This document shows, piece after piece, positions 27,209 through 36,052 of a DNA stretch of 64,000 bases. Both the position numbers and the translations under genes were made by a program. This DNA comes from Burkholderia cenocepacia (lineage in GTDB: Bacteria > Pseudomonadota > Gammaproteobacteria > Burkholderiales > Burkholderiaceae), in NCBI RefSeq assembly GCF_900446215.1, contig NZ_UAQZ01000001.1:1612001-1676000 (forward strand), written 5' to 3'. A model generated the notes under the pieces. It did no database searches. It saw only the letters and a list, made by a program, of their open reading frames with translations, and had not been told where the DNA came from. Position 1 is the first letter of the stretch. Every line of letters starts with the position of its first letter.

Positions 27209-27742
27209 TCAGAACGCGAGCGCGTGCTGCATCGGATGATGCACACCGCGTGAAAGTTCTGCGCCTTCGAGCGACAGCAGCGCGCGTTTGCGGTCGATGC
27301 CGCCTGCATAGCCGGTCAGGCTGCCCGATGCGCCGACCACGCGGTGACACGGCACGATGATCGACACCGGATTGCGGCCGACCGCACCGCCCACGGCGCG
27401 CGCGCCGCTCATCGGCAGCCCGACGCGCTCGGTGATGTCGCCGTACGACACGAGTTCGCCGAACGGAATCGCCAGCAGTTCTTGCCATACGCGTCGCTGA
27501 AACGCGGTGCCGCGCAGGTGGATCGGCACCGAGAACGTGTCGCGCGCGCCGGTGAAGTATTCGGCGATTTCTTCCGCGACCTGGCGTGCGATGGGCGATG
27601 TGGCGAGCGCATCCGCTTCGCGCACGATCGCCAGCGACGGGAAGTATTTCTGGCCGACGAAGTACAGGCCGGTCAGCGCATCGTCCTCGATGCGCACGGC
27701 GATGTCGCCCAGCGGGCTCGGAATCAGATGAGCGGGCGTCAT
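27209..27742 (-). CDS. ogt: Methylated-DNA-protein cysteine methyltransferase
   Basis: 177 residues. Acceptor cysteine is C132 in the invariant PCHRVVG; FQRRVWQELLAIPFGELVSY holds the arginine finger and helix-turn-helix of the family. It removes O6-methylguanine lesions in a suicide reaction. The start overlaps the stop of the Ada-AlkA fusion in ATGA, so the two repair functions are co-translated. No regulatory Ada domain is present on this polypeptide; that domain is on the upstream partner. Confidence 0.95.
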   Translation of the reverse strand: MTPAHLIPSPLGDIAVRIEDDALTGLYFVGQKYFPSLAIVREADALATSPIARQVAEEIAEYFTGARDTFSVPIHLRGTAFQRRVWQELLAIPFGELVSYGDITERVGLPMSGARAVGGAVGRNPVSIIVPCHRVVGASGSLTGYAGGIDRKRALLSLEGAELSRGVHHPMQHALAF

Positions 27743-29190
27743 CGCAACCTCTCTCCATGAAGGCGCCACACGTGCAGCGCGGCATACGCGCGCCACGGCG
27801 CCCAGCGTGCCGCATGCGGCGCCGATGATGATACGCGCGTGCGCTCGGTGCGGGCGGGCAGCCACGCGTCGTCGGCGGGGAACGCATTCGGCCACGCCAT
27901 CGCGCGCATCGCGACGTACTGCACCGCGCGTTCGTCGAAGCCGGGCAGCGCGCGCAGCGCGGCGAGCGTTGCGTCGAGCGGCGCCATCGGTTCGAGCGCG
28001 AGCGTGCCGTCGTCGACCGCGCGGGCGAGCGACACGATCGCGTGCGCCGTGTCGCGCTCGATGCCGATCGTTTCGAGGACCGAAGGCGGTAGCGCCGCCA
28101 GCGTCGCGGCGCAGGGCAGCGCATGCGCGAGGCCCGGCGGCGCGCCATCGACCGGATTGCCGAAGCGTGCCGCGATCCGTGCGAGCAGCGGCGTATCGGC
28201 CTGCGCCGCCGCAAGCTGCTCGCCCGCGATGGCACGGATCGCCATCTCGAGGCCATCGAACGCGCCGGGCACGCGCAGGCCCGGCGAACCGTTCGCGAGA
28301 TCGCCGAGATGCGCATCGATCACGTCGGGGCGGCTGTCGAGATCGAACAGCCGGCGTACGCGCGCGAGCACGGCCGGCACGACCGGCGTCAGCGCGGGCG
28401 ACACGGTGACGGCGAGCGCGAAGCGCTGCGGCACGTGCGCGATGGACAGCCAGCCGGCCACGAGCCCGCCGTCGTTCCGGTTCGGCAGTTCGACGATGCG
28501 TGCATAACCGTGCGCGTCGATCCGCTCGACGCCGTCGATCTGCCGCTGTGCGAGAAAGCGCATCAGGTCGGCCCACGCGAACGGGGGCCGGTACGGCAGC
28601 GGGAACGTCATGTCGCCGTCGGCCGACGCGCCGGCTCCTTTGCGCAGCCGCAGCGGATTGAGGCCGTAGCGCTGGCGGAACAGGTCGTTGAAGCGCCGTA
28701 CGCTGCCGAACCCGGCCGTCGACGCGACGACGGCCACCGGCAGCGCGGTATCGGTCAGCAGCCGCTTGGCCATCAGCAGCCGCTGCGTCTGCGCGAACTC
28801 GACCGGCGACACGCCGAATTGTGCGCCGAAGATCCGCCGCAGATGGCGTTCGGTCACGCCGATGCGCCGTGCGAGCGCCGCGACGGAATGCGCGTTCAGG
28901 AAACCGTCGTCGATCAGCGTCGCGGCCGCGTCGGCGAGATTGCCGGACAGGTCGAGCAGCCCGTGGCCGGGCGCGAGCTCGGGGCGGCAGCGCATGCAGG
29001 GCCGGAAGCCGGCTTTCTCGGCGGCCGCGGCGGTCGGGTAGTAGCTGCAGTTTTGCGCTTTCGGCGGCTTCACCGGGCAGACCGGGCGACAGTACACGCC
29101 GGTCGTCGCGACGCCGACGAAGAACCAGCCGTCGAAGCGGCGGTTCCGCGAAAGCAGGGCGTCGTAGCAGGTGTCGGGATCGAGGCGCAT
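27739..29190 (-). CDS. alkA: Ada-like zinc/HTH regulator fused to 3-methyladenine DNA glycosylase (AlkA)
   Basis: 483 residues in three parts. Residues 1-75 are the Ada zinc domain with Cys34, Cys38, Cys65 and Cys68 in the same spacing as the E. coli methyl-phosphotriester acceptor site. About 85-185 is an AraC-type HTH (VAALARRIGVTERHLRRIFG). About 195-483 is an AlkA glycosylase: AlkA_N region, then an HhH-GPD motif ending MAWPNAFPADD with the catalytic Asp. Together it senses alkylation and excises alkylated bases. ATG 29190 fits the family start; ATG 29208 is possible. It is translationally coupled to ogt. Confidence 0.92.
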   Translation of the reverse strand: MRLDPDTCYDALLSRNRRFDGWFFVGVATTGVYCRPVCPVKPPKAQNCSYYPTAAAAEKAGFRPCMRCRPELAPGHGLLDLSGNLADAAATLIDDGFLNAHSVAALARRIGVTERHLRRIFGAQFGVSPVEFAQTQRLLMAKRLLTDTALPVAVVASTAGFGSVRRFNDLFRQRYGLNPLRLRKGAGASADGDMTFPLPYRPPFAWADLMRFLAQRQIDGVERIDAHGYARIVELPNRNDGGLVAGWLSIAHVPQRFALAVTVSPALTPVVPAVLARVRRLFDLDSRPDVIDAHLGDLANGSPGLRVPGAFDGLEMAIRAIAGEQLAAAQADTPLLARIAARFGNPVDGAPPGLAHALPCAATLAALPPSVLETIGIERDTAHAIVSLARAVDDGTLALEPMAPLDATLAALRALPGFDERAVQYVAMRAMAWPNAFPADDAWLPARTERTRVSSSAPHAARWAPWRAYAALHVWRLHGERLR

Positions 29191-29531
29191 GGGGCGACTG
29201 TAAACCATCCTCGCGGTCGATTCTGGCTGGAATCGGACATGTGTCCTGGCGGCCGCGCGCCCGTTGGTCCGCAGCGGGAAAATCAGGGGAAAAACGGTTA
29301 ATACCAATCTGCGAAACAGTCGTCTCTTTTGCCGTGCCGAATTTGAGATGACTCATCGAAATCCCCGACTGACACGGCGCCGGCACCCGTCCTATCCTTT
29401 GAAAAACGTTTTCCAGATGGAGCGGCGAAACGGGCCGTGCGCCGCAGCGCACCGCCGTTCGCCCCGGCGCCGGTCGCCGGTCAACGAACTTCGTGCGGCG
29501 CGACGGGCGCGACCGTGCATCGGAGACATTC
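29191..29531. other. Divergent promoter region, alkA side and hexuronate transporter side
   Basis: 341 bases. Holds the LacI-type operator at 29401-29414 for the transporter gene. The alkA/ogt operon must also start here; no distinct Ada box could be assigned by eye. Confidence 0.5.
29401..29414. promoter_or_regulatory. LacI-type operator GAAAAACGTTTTCC
   Basis: 13 of 14 bases match the perfect palindrome GGAAAACGTTTTCC found before the uronate dehydrogenase gene. Located 117 bases before the transporter start; probable site of the LacI protein encoded at 30901-31893. Confidence 0.75.
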
Positions 29532-30824
29532 ATGCCCTCTGCCGTCGTCGGCGCCGTGCGCGCGGCCGCCAGCCGTTATCGCTGGACCGTCTGTGCGCTG
29601 CTGTTTTTCGCGACCGTGATCAACTATATGGATCGGCAGATCCTCGGCCTGCTCGCGCCGATGCTCCAGCACGACATCGGCTGGAGCCAGGTGCAGTACG
29701 GCCGTATCGTGATGGCGTTTTCGGCGTTCTATGCGCTGGGCCTGCTCGGCTTCGGGCGCATCGTCGACTGGCTCGGCACGCGCGTGTCGTACGCGGTGGC
29801 GATGCTGGTGTGGAGCATCGCCGCGATGCTGCATGCGGCGGTCGGCTCGGTGACGGGCTTCGCGTTCGTGCGCGCGCTGCTCGGCATCGGCGAGGGCGGC
29901 AACTTCCCGGCCGCGATCAAGACCACGGCCGAATGGTTTCCGCGCCGCGAACGCGCGCTCGCCACGGGCATCTTCAACTCGGGCGCGAACATCGGCGCGG
30001 TGTTCGCGCCGGCGATCATCCCGGCGATCGCGGTGGCCTACGGCTGGCGCGCGGCGTTCGTGATCATCGGCGCGATCGGTATCGTATGGCTCGCCGTATG
30101 GCTCGCGATGTATCGCACCGCCGACACGCGCGCGCTCGCCGCGGAATACGACGAGCCGCGCGACGAAGCCGAAGCGCTCGACGCGGCGAACGCGGACGCC
30201 GGCGCGCCGCGCTGGGGCGAGCTGATCCGCAAGCGCGAGACGTGGGCGTTCCTGGTCGGCAAGTTCCTGACCGATCCGGTGTGGTGGTTCTACCTGTTCT
30301 GGCTGCCGAAGTGGCTCAACGAGTCGCGCGGGATGGACATGCAGCACATCGGCTTGCCGCTCGTCTGCATCTATGCGCTGACGACGGTCGGCAGCATCGG
30401 CGGCGGCTGGCTGTCGTCGATGCTGCTGCGCGCCGGCTGGAGCGTGAACCGTGCGCGCAAGACGGCGATGCTGATCTGCGCATGCTGCGTGCTGCCGATC
30501 GCGTTCGTGTCGCAGGTGCAGAGCCTGTGGGTCGCGGTGCTGATCGTCGGCCTTGCCGCCGCCGCGCACCAGGGCTGGTCGGCGAACCTGTTCACGACGG
30601 CGTCCGACCTGTTCCCGCGCCGCGCGGTCGCGTCGGTGGTCGGCATCGGCGGGATGGCCGGCTCGATCGGCGGCGTGCTGTTCTCGGAAGTGATCGGCCA
30701 GGTGCTGCAGCGCACCGGCCACTACTGGGTGCTGTTCGCGATCGGCGCATCGGCCTACCTGATCGCGCTGGCCGTGATGCACGGGCTCACGCCGAAGATG
30801 AAGCCCGCGAAACTCGACGCGTGA
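29532..30824 (+). CDS. exuT: MFS transporter, hexuronate (ExuT) type
   Basis: 430 residues, twelve membrane segments. The opening RWTVCALLFFATVINYMDRQ and the GIGEGGNFPAAIKTTAEWFP segment are characteristic of the anion:cation symporter/ExuT group that imports galacturonate and glucuronate. ATG 29532 follows CGGAGACATT. It is in one regulon with the LacI gene (convergent, just downstream) and uronate dehydrogenase, all near copies of the same palindrome. A strong terminator follows at 30842. Confidence 0.9.
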   Translation: MPSAVVGAVRAAASRYRWTVCALLFFATVINYMDRQILGLLAPMLQHDIGWSQVQYGRIVMAFSAFYALGLLGFGRIVDWLGTRVSYAVAMLVWSIAAMLHAAVGSVTGFAFVRALLGIGEGGNFPAAIKTTAEWFPRRERALATGIFNSGANIGAVFAPAIIPAIAVAYGWRAAFVIIGAIGIVWLAVWLAMYRTADTRALAAEYDEPRDEAEALDAANADAGAPRWGELIRKRETWAFLVGKFLTDPVWWFYLFWLPKWLNESRGMDMQHIGLPLVCIYALTTVGSIGGGWLSSMLLRAGWSVNRARKTAMLICACCVLPIAFVSQVQSLWVAVLIVGLAAAAHQGWSANLFTTASDLFPRRAVASVVGIGGMAGSIGGVLFSEVIGQVLQRTGHYWVLFAIGASAYLIALAVMHGLTPKMKPAKLDA

Positions 30825-30841
30825 TCGCGTATCGGCAAGCG

Positions 30842-30869
30842 AAAACGCCGCCCTCGGGCGGCGTTTTTT
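30842..30869. terminator. Intrinsic terminator between the transporter and lacI-type gene
   Basis: Ten-base stem AACGCCGCCC / GGGCGGCGTT with a two-base TC apex, flanked by AA on the left and TTTT on the right, so it can terminate the transporter and, less strongly, the convergent regulator gene. Confidence 0.85.
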
Positions 30870-30900
30870 GTGGGCGGGGAAGCCGGGTGCCGCGAACGCG

Positions 30901-31893
30901 TCAGCCGGCCGGGGCCGTCGACGCGCGCATGATCAGCCGCGGCTCGAACGTCGAGTAGCTCGCGTCGGTGCGCCCCGCGAGCGCGTCGATCAGCTTCTGC
31001 ATCGCGAGCTCGCCCATGTTTTCGCTCTGGATGTCGACGGTCGTCAGCGCGGGCGCCGCGTATTCGCCATACGGCACGTTGTCGACGCCGGCGACGGACA
31101 CGTCCTGCGGCAGCCGGAAGCCGAGCGACGCGGCTTCCTTCATGAAGCCGAGCGCGATCAGGTCGTTGTAGCAGATCACGGCCTGCGGGCGCTGCGGCCC
31201 GAGCATCACGCGGGAGCACGCGCGCTCGCCGGCTTCGGCGGTCGGCGCATGCGCGTCGTGCACGTCCAGCGTGAGCCCCGCTTCGGCGAGGCAGTCGCGC
31301 GCGCCCTGGATCCGTTCGTCGTTCACGCGTGCGGTGCCGAAGCCGAGATACGCGATGCGCGTGTGGCCGAGGTTGAGCAGATGGCGCGCGAGCATGTACG
31401 TCGACAGCCGGTTGTCGATGCCGACGCTCGGAATCGGCAGGCCCGGGCTGCGACGCAGCAGCACGAGCGGCTTGTTGAGGTCGAGCATCCAGCCGGCTTC
31501 CTCGTCGGGCATCCGCGTGCTGACGATCAGCCCGTCGACGCGCTGCGCGAGCGCCTCGATCAGCGAGCGTTCGCGCGCCTGGCTCTCCTCGGTATCGACG
31601 AGCAGCAGCGTGTAGTCGTGCTGCAGCGCGACGCGGTTCGCGCCTTTCACCACGTTCGTGAAGTGCGGGTTGCTGATGTCGAGGATCACGAGGCCGATCG
31701 TGCGCGTGCGGCCGGTGATCATCGAACGCGCGAGCGGGTTCGAACGGTAGCCGAGCCGCTCGATGGCTTCCTTGAGCCGGGCCTCGACGGTCGGCGAGAA
31801 GCGCTGCGTGCCGTTCACGTACTTCGATACCGTCGCGACCGACACGCCGGCTTCCGCGGCCACGTCGCGGATCGTCGGGGAAACTTTTTTCAT
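30901..31893 (-). CDS. LacI-family regulator of uronate catabolism
   Basis: 330 residues: HTH at about 7-27 (TIRDVAAEAGVSVATVSKYV) with the hinge helix GYRSNPLARSM, then a periplasmic-binding-protein-like effector domain (IGLVILDISNPHFTNVVKGA). ATG 31893 is the family-typical start. A weaker copy of the operator (GGGTAACGTTTTCG, 31899-31912) lies six bases upstream, allowing autoregulation. It lies between the hexuronate transporter (convergent) and uronate dehydrogenase (divergent), both with good operators. A uronate or aldarate is the likely inducer. Confidence 0.92.
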   Translation of the reverse strand: MKKVSPTIRDVAAEAGVSVATVSKYVNGTQRFSPTVEARLKEAIERLGYRSNPLARSMITGRTRTIGLVILDISNPHFTNVVKGANRVALQHDYTLLLVDTEESQARERSLIEALAQRVDGLIVSTRMPDEEAGWMLDLNKPLVLLRRSPGLPIPSVGIDNRLSTYMLARHLLNLGHTRIAYLGFGTARVNDERIQGARDCLAEAGLTLDVHDAHAPTAEAGERACSRVMLGPQRPQAVICYNDLIALGFMKEAASLGFRLPQDVSVAGVDNVPYGEYAAPALTTVDIQSENMGELAMQKLIDALAGRTDASYSTFEPRLIMRASTAPAG

Positions 31894-31898
31894 CGGAA

Positions 31899-31912
31899 GG
31901 GTAACGTTTTCG
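31899..31912. promoter_or_regulatory. Weak LacI-type operator upstream of its own gene
   Basis: GGGTAACGTTTTCG matches 11 of 14 bases of the GGAAAACGTTTTCC consensus. It overlaps the translation initiation region of the LacI gene. Confidence 0.4.
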
Positions 31913-32034
31913 TTCGATAACGCCGGATTGTGGCAGAAAAAGCCGGCGCGCGGCCAGCCGTCGATATCGGGAAAGTGCGGATGGCTGCGAACGGGTTCGA
32001 CCATTGACGTTCGACGGCGCGTCCGCGTATAGTT

Positions 32035-32048
32035 GGAAAACGTTTTCC
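32035..32048. promoter_or_regulatory. Perfect LacI-type operator GGAAAACGTTTTCC
   Basis: A 14-bp perfect palindrome with the CG centre usual for LacI-family sites, 27 bases before the uronate dehydrogenase start. Confidence 0.85.
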
Positions 32049-32075
32049 GCTTCAGGTCAGATCCAAGGAGATTCG

Positions 32076-32912
32076 ATGAACGCCTCATCCACCGCCGCGC
32101 GCAAACCGTTCGGCCGCCTGCTGCTGACGGGCGCGGCCGGCAACCTCGGCCGCCAGTTGCGCGGCGCGCTCGCCGACTGGGCCGACGTCGTGCGCGTCAG
32201 CGACATCGCGGCGCTGGACGACGCGGCCGCGCATGAAGAAATCCGCGTGGTCGACCTGGCCGACCGGCCGGCCGTGATGCAGCTCGTCGACGGCGTGGAC
32301 GCGATCGTCCACCTCGGCGGCATTTCGGTCGATGCGCCGTTCGACGATCTGGTCGGCGCGAACATCACCGGCACGTACAACCTGTACGAAGCCGCGCGCA
32401 AGCACGGCGTAAAGCGCGTCGTGTTCGCGAGCTCGAACCATGCGATCGGTTTCCATCCGGTCACGGAAGTGCTCGACGCCGATGCGCCGCTGCGCCCCGA
32501 CAGCCTGTACGGCGTGACGAAGTGCTTCGGCGAATCGCTGTCGAGGTATTACTTCGACCGCTTCGGGATCGAAACCGTATGTCTGCGGATCGGCTCGTCG
32601 TTCGAGGTGCCGAAGAATCCGCGGATGCTCGTCACGTTCCTCAGCTATCGCGATTTCATCGAGCTCGTGCGCTGCTCGCTGCTGACGAACCGCGTCGGGC
32701 ACGCGATCGTCTACGGCGCGTCGGACAACCCGGTGAAGTGGTGGGACAACACGAAGGTCGGTTTCCTCGGCTTCCGTCCGCGCGACAGCTCCGAACAGTT
32801 CGCCGGGTTGTTCCCGGTGACGGCGCCGACCGCCGAGTACGACGATCCCGCACAGCGGTTCCAGGGCGGTGGATTCGTCGTCGGCGAGCCGATGGAGCGG
32901 AAGGCGTCGTAA
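32076..32912 (+). CDS. udh: Uronate dehydrogenase
   Basis: 278 residues, extended short-chain dehydrogenase. NAD is bound by TGAAGNLGRQL; the catalytic Tyr-Lys pair is YGVTK, with VVFASSNHAIGF providing the Ser; the last third (ASDNPVKWWDNTKVGFLGF) is specific to uronate dehydrogenases, which oxidise glucuronate and galacturonate to aldarolactones. AAGGAG lies six bases before ATG 32076. A perfect LacI operator sits just upstream. With the hexuronate transporter it forms the entry of the oxidative uronate route; later enzymes are not in the window. Confidence 0.93.
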   Translation: MNASSTAARKPFGRLLLTGAAGNLGRQLRGALADWADVVRVSDIAALDDAAAHEEIRVVDLADRPAVMQLVDGVDAIVHLGGISVDAPFDDLVGANITGTYNLYEAARKHGVKRVVFASSNHAIGFHPVTEVLDADAPLRPDSLYGVTKCFGESLSRYYFDRFGIETVCLRIGSSFEVPKNPRMLVTFLSYRDFIELVRCSLLTNRVGHAIVYGASDNPVKWWDNTKVGFLGFRPRDSSEQFAGLFPVTAPTAEYDDPAQRFQGGGFVVGEPMERKAS

Positions 32913-32940
32913 GCGGTGTCGGCATCGCCGGCGTGATGAT

Positions 32941-33261
32941 TCAGCGCAGGATGTCGGTCGCCTTGTGCCGTTCGTCGACGCCGTCGATCAGGATCAGCGG
33001 GCCGCTCGCGTGTCGCGCGCGCAGCGGCTGGATCTGCCGGTACGCATCCGATTCGTACCATGCGCGCGCCGTGTCGAGATCGGGAAACGCGATCGCGATC
33101 AGGTCGCCGCGCCATTCGCCTTCGCGCACTTCCGGGCGTGCGCCGTGAATCACGAAATGGCCGTCGTACGGCGCGAGCGTGCCGTCGATCCGTTCGAGGT
33201 ATTCGACGATGTCGTCGCACATGTCGACGTCATGCAGGTGGGCGATGGCGTAGGCGGTCAT
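32941..33261 (-). CDS. DUF1330-like small protein
   Basis: 106 residues, dimeric alpha/beta-barrel type fold: MTAYAIAHLHDVDMCDDIVE at the start, central GHFVIHGARPEVREGEWRGD, and FPDLDTARAWYESDAYRQIQ, all typical of the DUF1330 family. AAGGAG precedes ATG 33261. The biochemical role of the family is not known. Convergent with udh and not obviously linked to it. Confidence 0.8.
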   Translation of the reverse strand: MTAYAIAHLHDVDMCDDIVEYLERIDGTLAPYDGHFVIHGARPEVREGEWRGDLIAIAFPDLDTARAWYESDAYRQIQPLRARHASGPLILIDGVDERHKATDILR

Positions 33262-33393
33262 GGCGGGCTCCTTGGCGTGATGCGGTTCGAGAGTCGATGG
33301 AGCCATGATCGCGGCGCGGACGGCGCGCGTCGATTACCTGCGACGTAAGCAAATCCTCGCAGCCGCGCCCGCCTCGCCGCCAGCCGGCCGCCG

Positions 33394-34089
33394 TCAATGC
33401 TTGCGGCAAGCCGGATCGTTGTTGCGCCGCTCGGCGGAATCGCACCAGTAACTCGGCCGCCACGCTTCGAACGAAACGGCCTTTGCCGCATTCGCACGCG
33501 TGACGCGTACCGGGTCGGCCTTCAGCGCATCGCCGTCCTGTTCGTAGTTGAATCGCCAGTTCCGGAACACTTCGCGATGGAACAGCCACGTGCGATGCGC
33601 GACGTCATAGCGAAACGTCACGCGGTCGCGCCAGTGGTTATGGCCTGCGAATACGCCCTGTTCGACGGTGAACATGCGAGGCTCGATCGTGAGCGCGTTC
33701 TCGGCGACGCCATCGAGATACGGGTCGCCCATGCCGCCTTCGTCGGCTTTCATGATCACGGTGTCGTTGCGGGCCGCCAGCCGGTAGCGTCCGTTCGCAC
33801 CCTGCAGGAAGATCAGCAGCGGACGCAGCGACGGCGTCTGCATCGAATCGCCGGGCTGATGCGCGACGACGACGTAACCGTTGCGCGTGCCGTCGGTCAG
33901 GCGCCCCGATGCGGCATCCAGCGCTTCGTAACCGGCGGGCAGTTGCGCGACGATGTCGGCCGGCAGATCGGAGGTGTCCGGGCAACGGATCGACGAATGC
34001 GTGTCGTCGCACGTCGACGCGAAGGCACTGCCGATGCCGAACGTCAGCAGTACGGCGATGAAAAATCCTTTGATACGGGGGATCGTCAT
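33394..34089 (-). CDS. Exported hypothetical protein
   Basis: 231 residues with a clear signal peptide (about 1-25, ending GSAFA). The mature part holds four Cys residues, two near the N-terminus (CDDTHSSIRC) and two near the C-terminus, suggesting disulfides in the periplasm. FLQGANGRYRLAARNDTVIM and FAGHNHWRDRVTFRYD suggest a beta-rich structure, but I do not recognise the family. No clear partner gene; MerR gene follows upstream on the same strand after about 100 bases. Confidence 0.6.
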   Translation of the reverse strand: MTIPRIKGFFIAVLLTFGIGSAFASTCDDTHSSIRCPDTSDLPADIVAQLPAGYEALDAASGRLTDGTRNGYVVVAHQPGDSMQTPSLRPLLIFLQGANGRYRLAARNDTVIMKADEGGMGDPYLDGVAENALTIEPRMFTVEQGVFAGHNHWRDRVTFRYDVAHRTWLFHREVFRNWRFNYEQDGDALKADPVRVTRANAAKAVSFEAWRPSYWCDSAERRNNDPACRKH

Positions 34090-34189
34090 GCGGATACGGT
34101 CGTGAGGGTGCTCGGCGGAAGACGGTGCGCATGCGGCGACGCGTGTCGCCGCAGCGCCGGTTGATCGATGGGTGACGCAGTGTAGCCGG

Positions 34190-34648
34190 TCACGCGCGCT
34201 TGCGCGCCGGCCGCACCACAGGGGCGGACTCCAGCGGCTGGCTGGCCTGCTCGCACAGCCGGTCGAGCATCCGCTGCGCGGCGCCCGCGCAATCCTCGCC
34301 TTCGGGCTTGTTCTCGATTTCGTCGATCAGCGTCTCGAGGTGCTGCCGGTTCTGCGCGAGACGCCGTTCGAGCAGCGCGATTTCGTCGACCTTGTGCCGC
34401 AGCGCGACCAGCAGTTCGTCGTGCGGCCATGCGCCGAGATCGGGCGGCAGCACCGCGCGAATCTCGTCGAGCGAGAAGCCTGCGCGCTGCGCGCGATCGA
34501 TGATCGCGAGCCGCGTCAACGCTTCCGGCCCGTATTCCCGATAGCCGTTCGCCTGGCGGCGGGCCGGTTCGAGCAGGCCGCTCGCTTCGTAGAAGCGGAT
34601 GCGCGACGCCGCGAGGCCGCTCGCCTTCGCCAGTTCGCCGATTTTCAT
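34190..34648 (-). CDS. MerR-family regulator
   Basis: 152 residues: winged HTH at 1-70 (MKIGELAKASGLAASRIRFY, then GYREYGPEALTRLAIIDRAQ) and a long dimerisation coiled coil, without the paired metal-binding cysteines of CueR/ZntR types; a Cys near 117 and another near 130 could be redox-sensitive. ATG 34648 has GGAG upstream. It is divergent from an Old Yellow Enzyme gene with a MerR-type promoter between, so it probably activates that gene in response to electrophiles. Confidence 0.9.
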   Translation of the reverse strand: MKIGELAKASGLAASRIRFYEASGLLEPARRQANGYREYGPEALTRLAIIDRAQRAGFSLDEIRAVLPPDLGAWPHDELLVALRHKVDEIALLERRLAQNRQHLETLIDEIENKPEGEDCAGAAQRMLDRLCEQASQPLESAPVVRPARKRA

Positions 34649-34666
34649 GATGGGCTCCAAAAGGGC

Positions 34667-34697
34667 TTGACCTTAAAGTTGACTTTAAAGTTATCGT
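34667..34697 (+). promoter_or_regulatory. MerR-type promoter with 19-base spacer
   Basis: TTGACC (34667-34672) and TATCGT (34692-34697) are 19 bases apart, the long spacing that MerR activators untwist. The spacer carries the dyad ACCTTAAAGT-TG-ACTTTAAAGT (34670-34691, nine of ten bases symmetrical). It drives the Old Yellow Enzyme gene. Confidence 0.8.
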
Positions 34698-34725
34698 TGG
34701 GCATCGTCAATCGAGGGTGTCCACC

Positions 34726-35958
34726 ATGAATCTGTTTGCGCCGCTCACACTGCCCAACGGGGCGGTGATTCCGAACCGTCTGGCCAAGGCCGCGATGGAA
34801 GAAAACATGGCCGATGCGGACCACGCGCCGTCCGACGCGTTGCTGCGCCTGTACCAGGCGTGGGCCGACGGTCAGGTCGGCCTGATCCTGACCGGCAACG
34901 TGATGGTGGACGGCCGCGCGATGACGGGGCCGAACGGCGTCGTGCTCGAAAGCGACGCGCATCTCGACCGGTTCCGCCGCTGGGCGCAGATCGCGCGCTC
35001 GGGCGGCGCGCACGTATGGATGCAGATCAATCACCCGGGGCGCCAGATGCAGGCGGCGCTGGGCCAGACGACGCTCGCGCCGTCGGCCGTGCCGCTCGCG
35101 CTCGGCGCGCTGTCGAAGCAGTTTCCGGTGCCGAAGGAGATGACGGCGGCCGACATCGCCGACGTGCAGCAGCGCTTCGTGCGCGCCGCGCAGCTCGCGG
35201 AGCAAAGCGGCTTCACCGGCGTGCAGGTGCACGCGGCGCACGGCTATCTGCTGAGCCAGTTCCTGTCGCCGCTGACCAATCGCCGCCAGGATCAGTGGGG
35301 CGGCAGCATCGAGAATCGCGCGCGCCTGCTGCTCGATATCGTGAAGGCGGTGCGCGCGACGGTGTCGCCGGCCTTCGTTGTCGCGGTGAAGCTGAACTCG
35401 GCCGATTTCCAGCGCGGCGGCTTCAGCGCGGACGACGCGAAGCGGGTGGTCGAACTGCTGAATCCGCTCGGCGTCGATCTCGTCGAACTGTCGGGCGGCA
35501 GCTATGAAGTGCCGGCGATGCAGGGCGAGGCGCGCGACGGGCGCACGCTCGCGCGCGAAGCGTACTTCCTCGAATTCGCGCGCGACATCACGGCCGTCGC
35601 GCGGATGCCGCTGATGGTCACGGGCGGCATCCGGCGCCGTGCGGTGGCCGAGCAGGTAGTGAACAGCGGTGTCGCGATGGTCGGTATCGCGACCGCACTG
35701 TCGATCGACCCGAACCTGCCGCGCGACTGGCGCGCGGGCAAGGACAGCGCGCCGGTGCTGCAGCCGATCCGCTGGAAGAACAAGGCGTTGGGCGCGCTGG
35801 CGAACATGGCCGTCGTCAAGTTCCAGCTCACGCGGCTCAGCGAAGGGCGTCGCACGCATCCTCGGGTGTCGCCGCTGCGCGCGCTGGTGCGCCAGCAACT
35901 GGCCGCGCAGTGCCAGACGCGGCGCTACCGGAAGTGGATGGCCGGCCCGCGCGCGTGA
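34726..35958 (+). CDS. NADH:flavin oxidoreductase, Old Yellow Enzyme family
   Basis: 410 residues, FMN-binding TIM barrel. Markers are NRLAKAAMEENMADADHAP, HVWMQINHPGRQ, the substrate-binding VHAAHGYLLSQFLSPLTNRR, and VTGGIRRR near the phosphate site. The family reduces activated double bonds of enones, quinones or nitro compounds. There are no iron-sulfur cysteines of the 2,4-dienoyl-CoA reductase type. ATG 34726 is taken; GTG 34717 is possible. The divergent MerR gene and shared promoter suggest induction by reactive electrophiles. Confidence 0.9.
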   Translation: MNLFAPLTLPNGAVIPNRLAKAAMEENMADADHAPSDALLRLYQAWADGQVGLILTGNVMVDGRAMTGPNGVVLESDAHLDRFRRWAQIARSGGAHVWMQINHPGRQMQAALGQTTLAPSAVPLALGALSKQFPVPKEMTAADIADVQQRFVRAAQLAEQSGFTGVQVHAAHGYLLSQFLSPLTNRRQDQWGGSIENRARLLLDIVKAVRATVSPAFVVAVKLNSADFQRGGFSADDAKRVVELLNPLGVDLVELSGGSYEVPAMQGEARDGRTLAREAYFLEFARDITAVARMPLMVTGGIRRRAVAEQVVNSGVAMVGIATALSIDPNLPRDWRAGKDSAPVLQPIRWKNKALGALANMAVVKFQLTRLSEGRRTHPRVSPLRALVRQQLAAQCQTRRYRKWMAGPRA

Positions 35959-36052
35959 CGGGCCGTTTCGGGCGGGCAGCGGCGAGACCGGAAGCTGACC
36001 GACCCGCCGCCGCGCACGCATCGGCGGACGCGTTGCGCGGCGGCGCGCCGCA

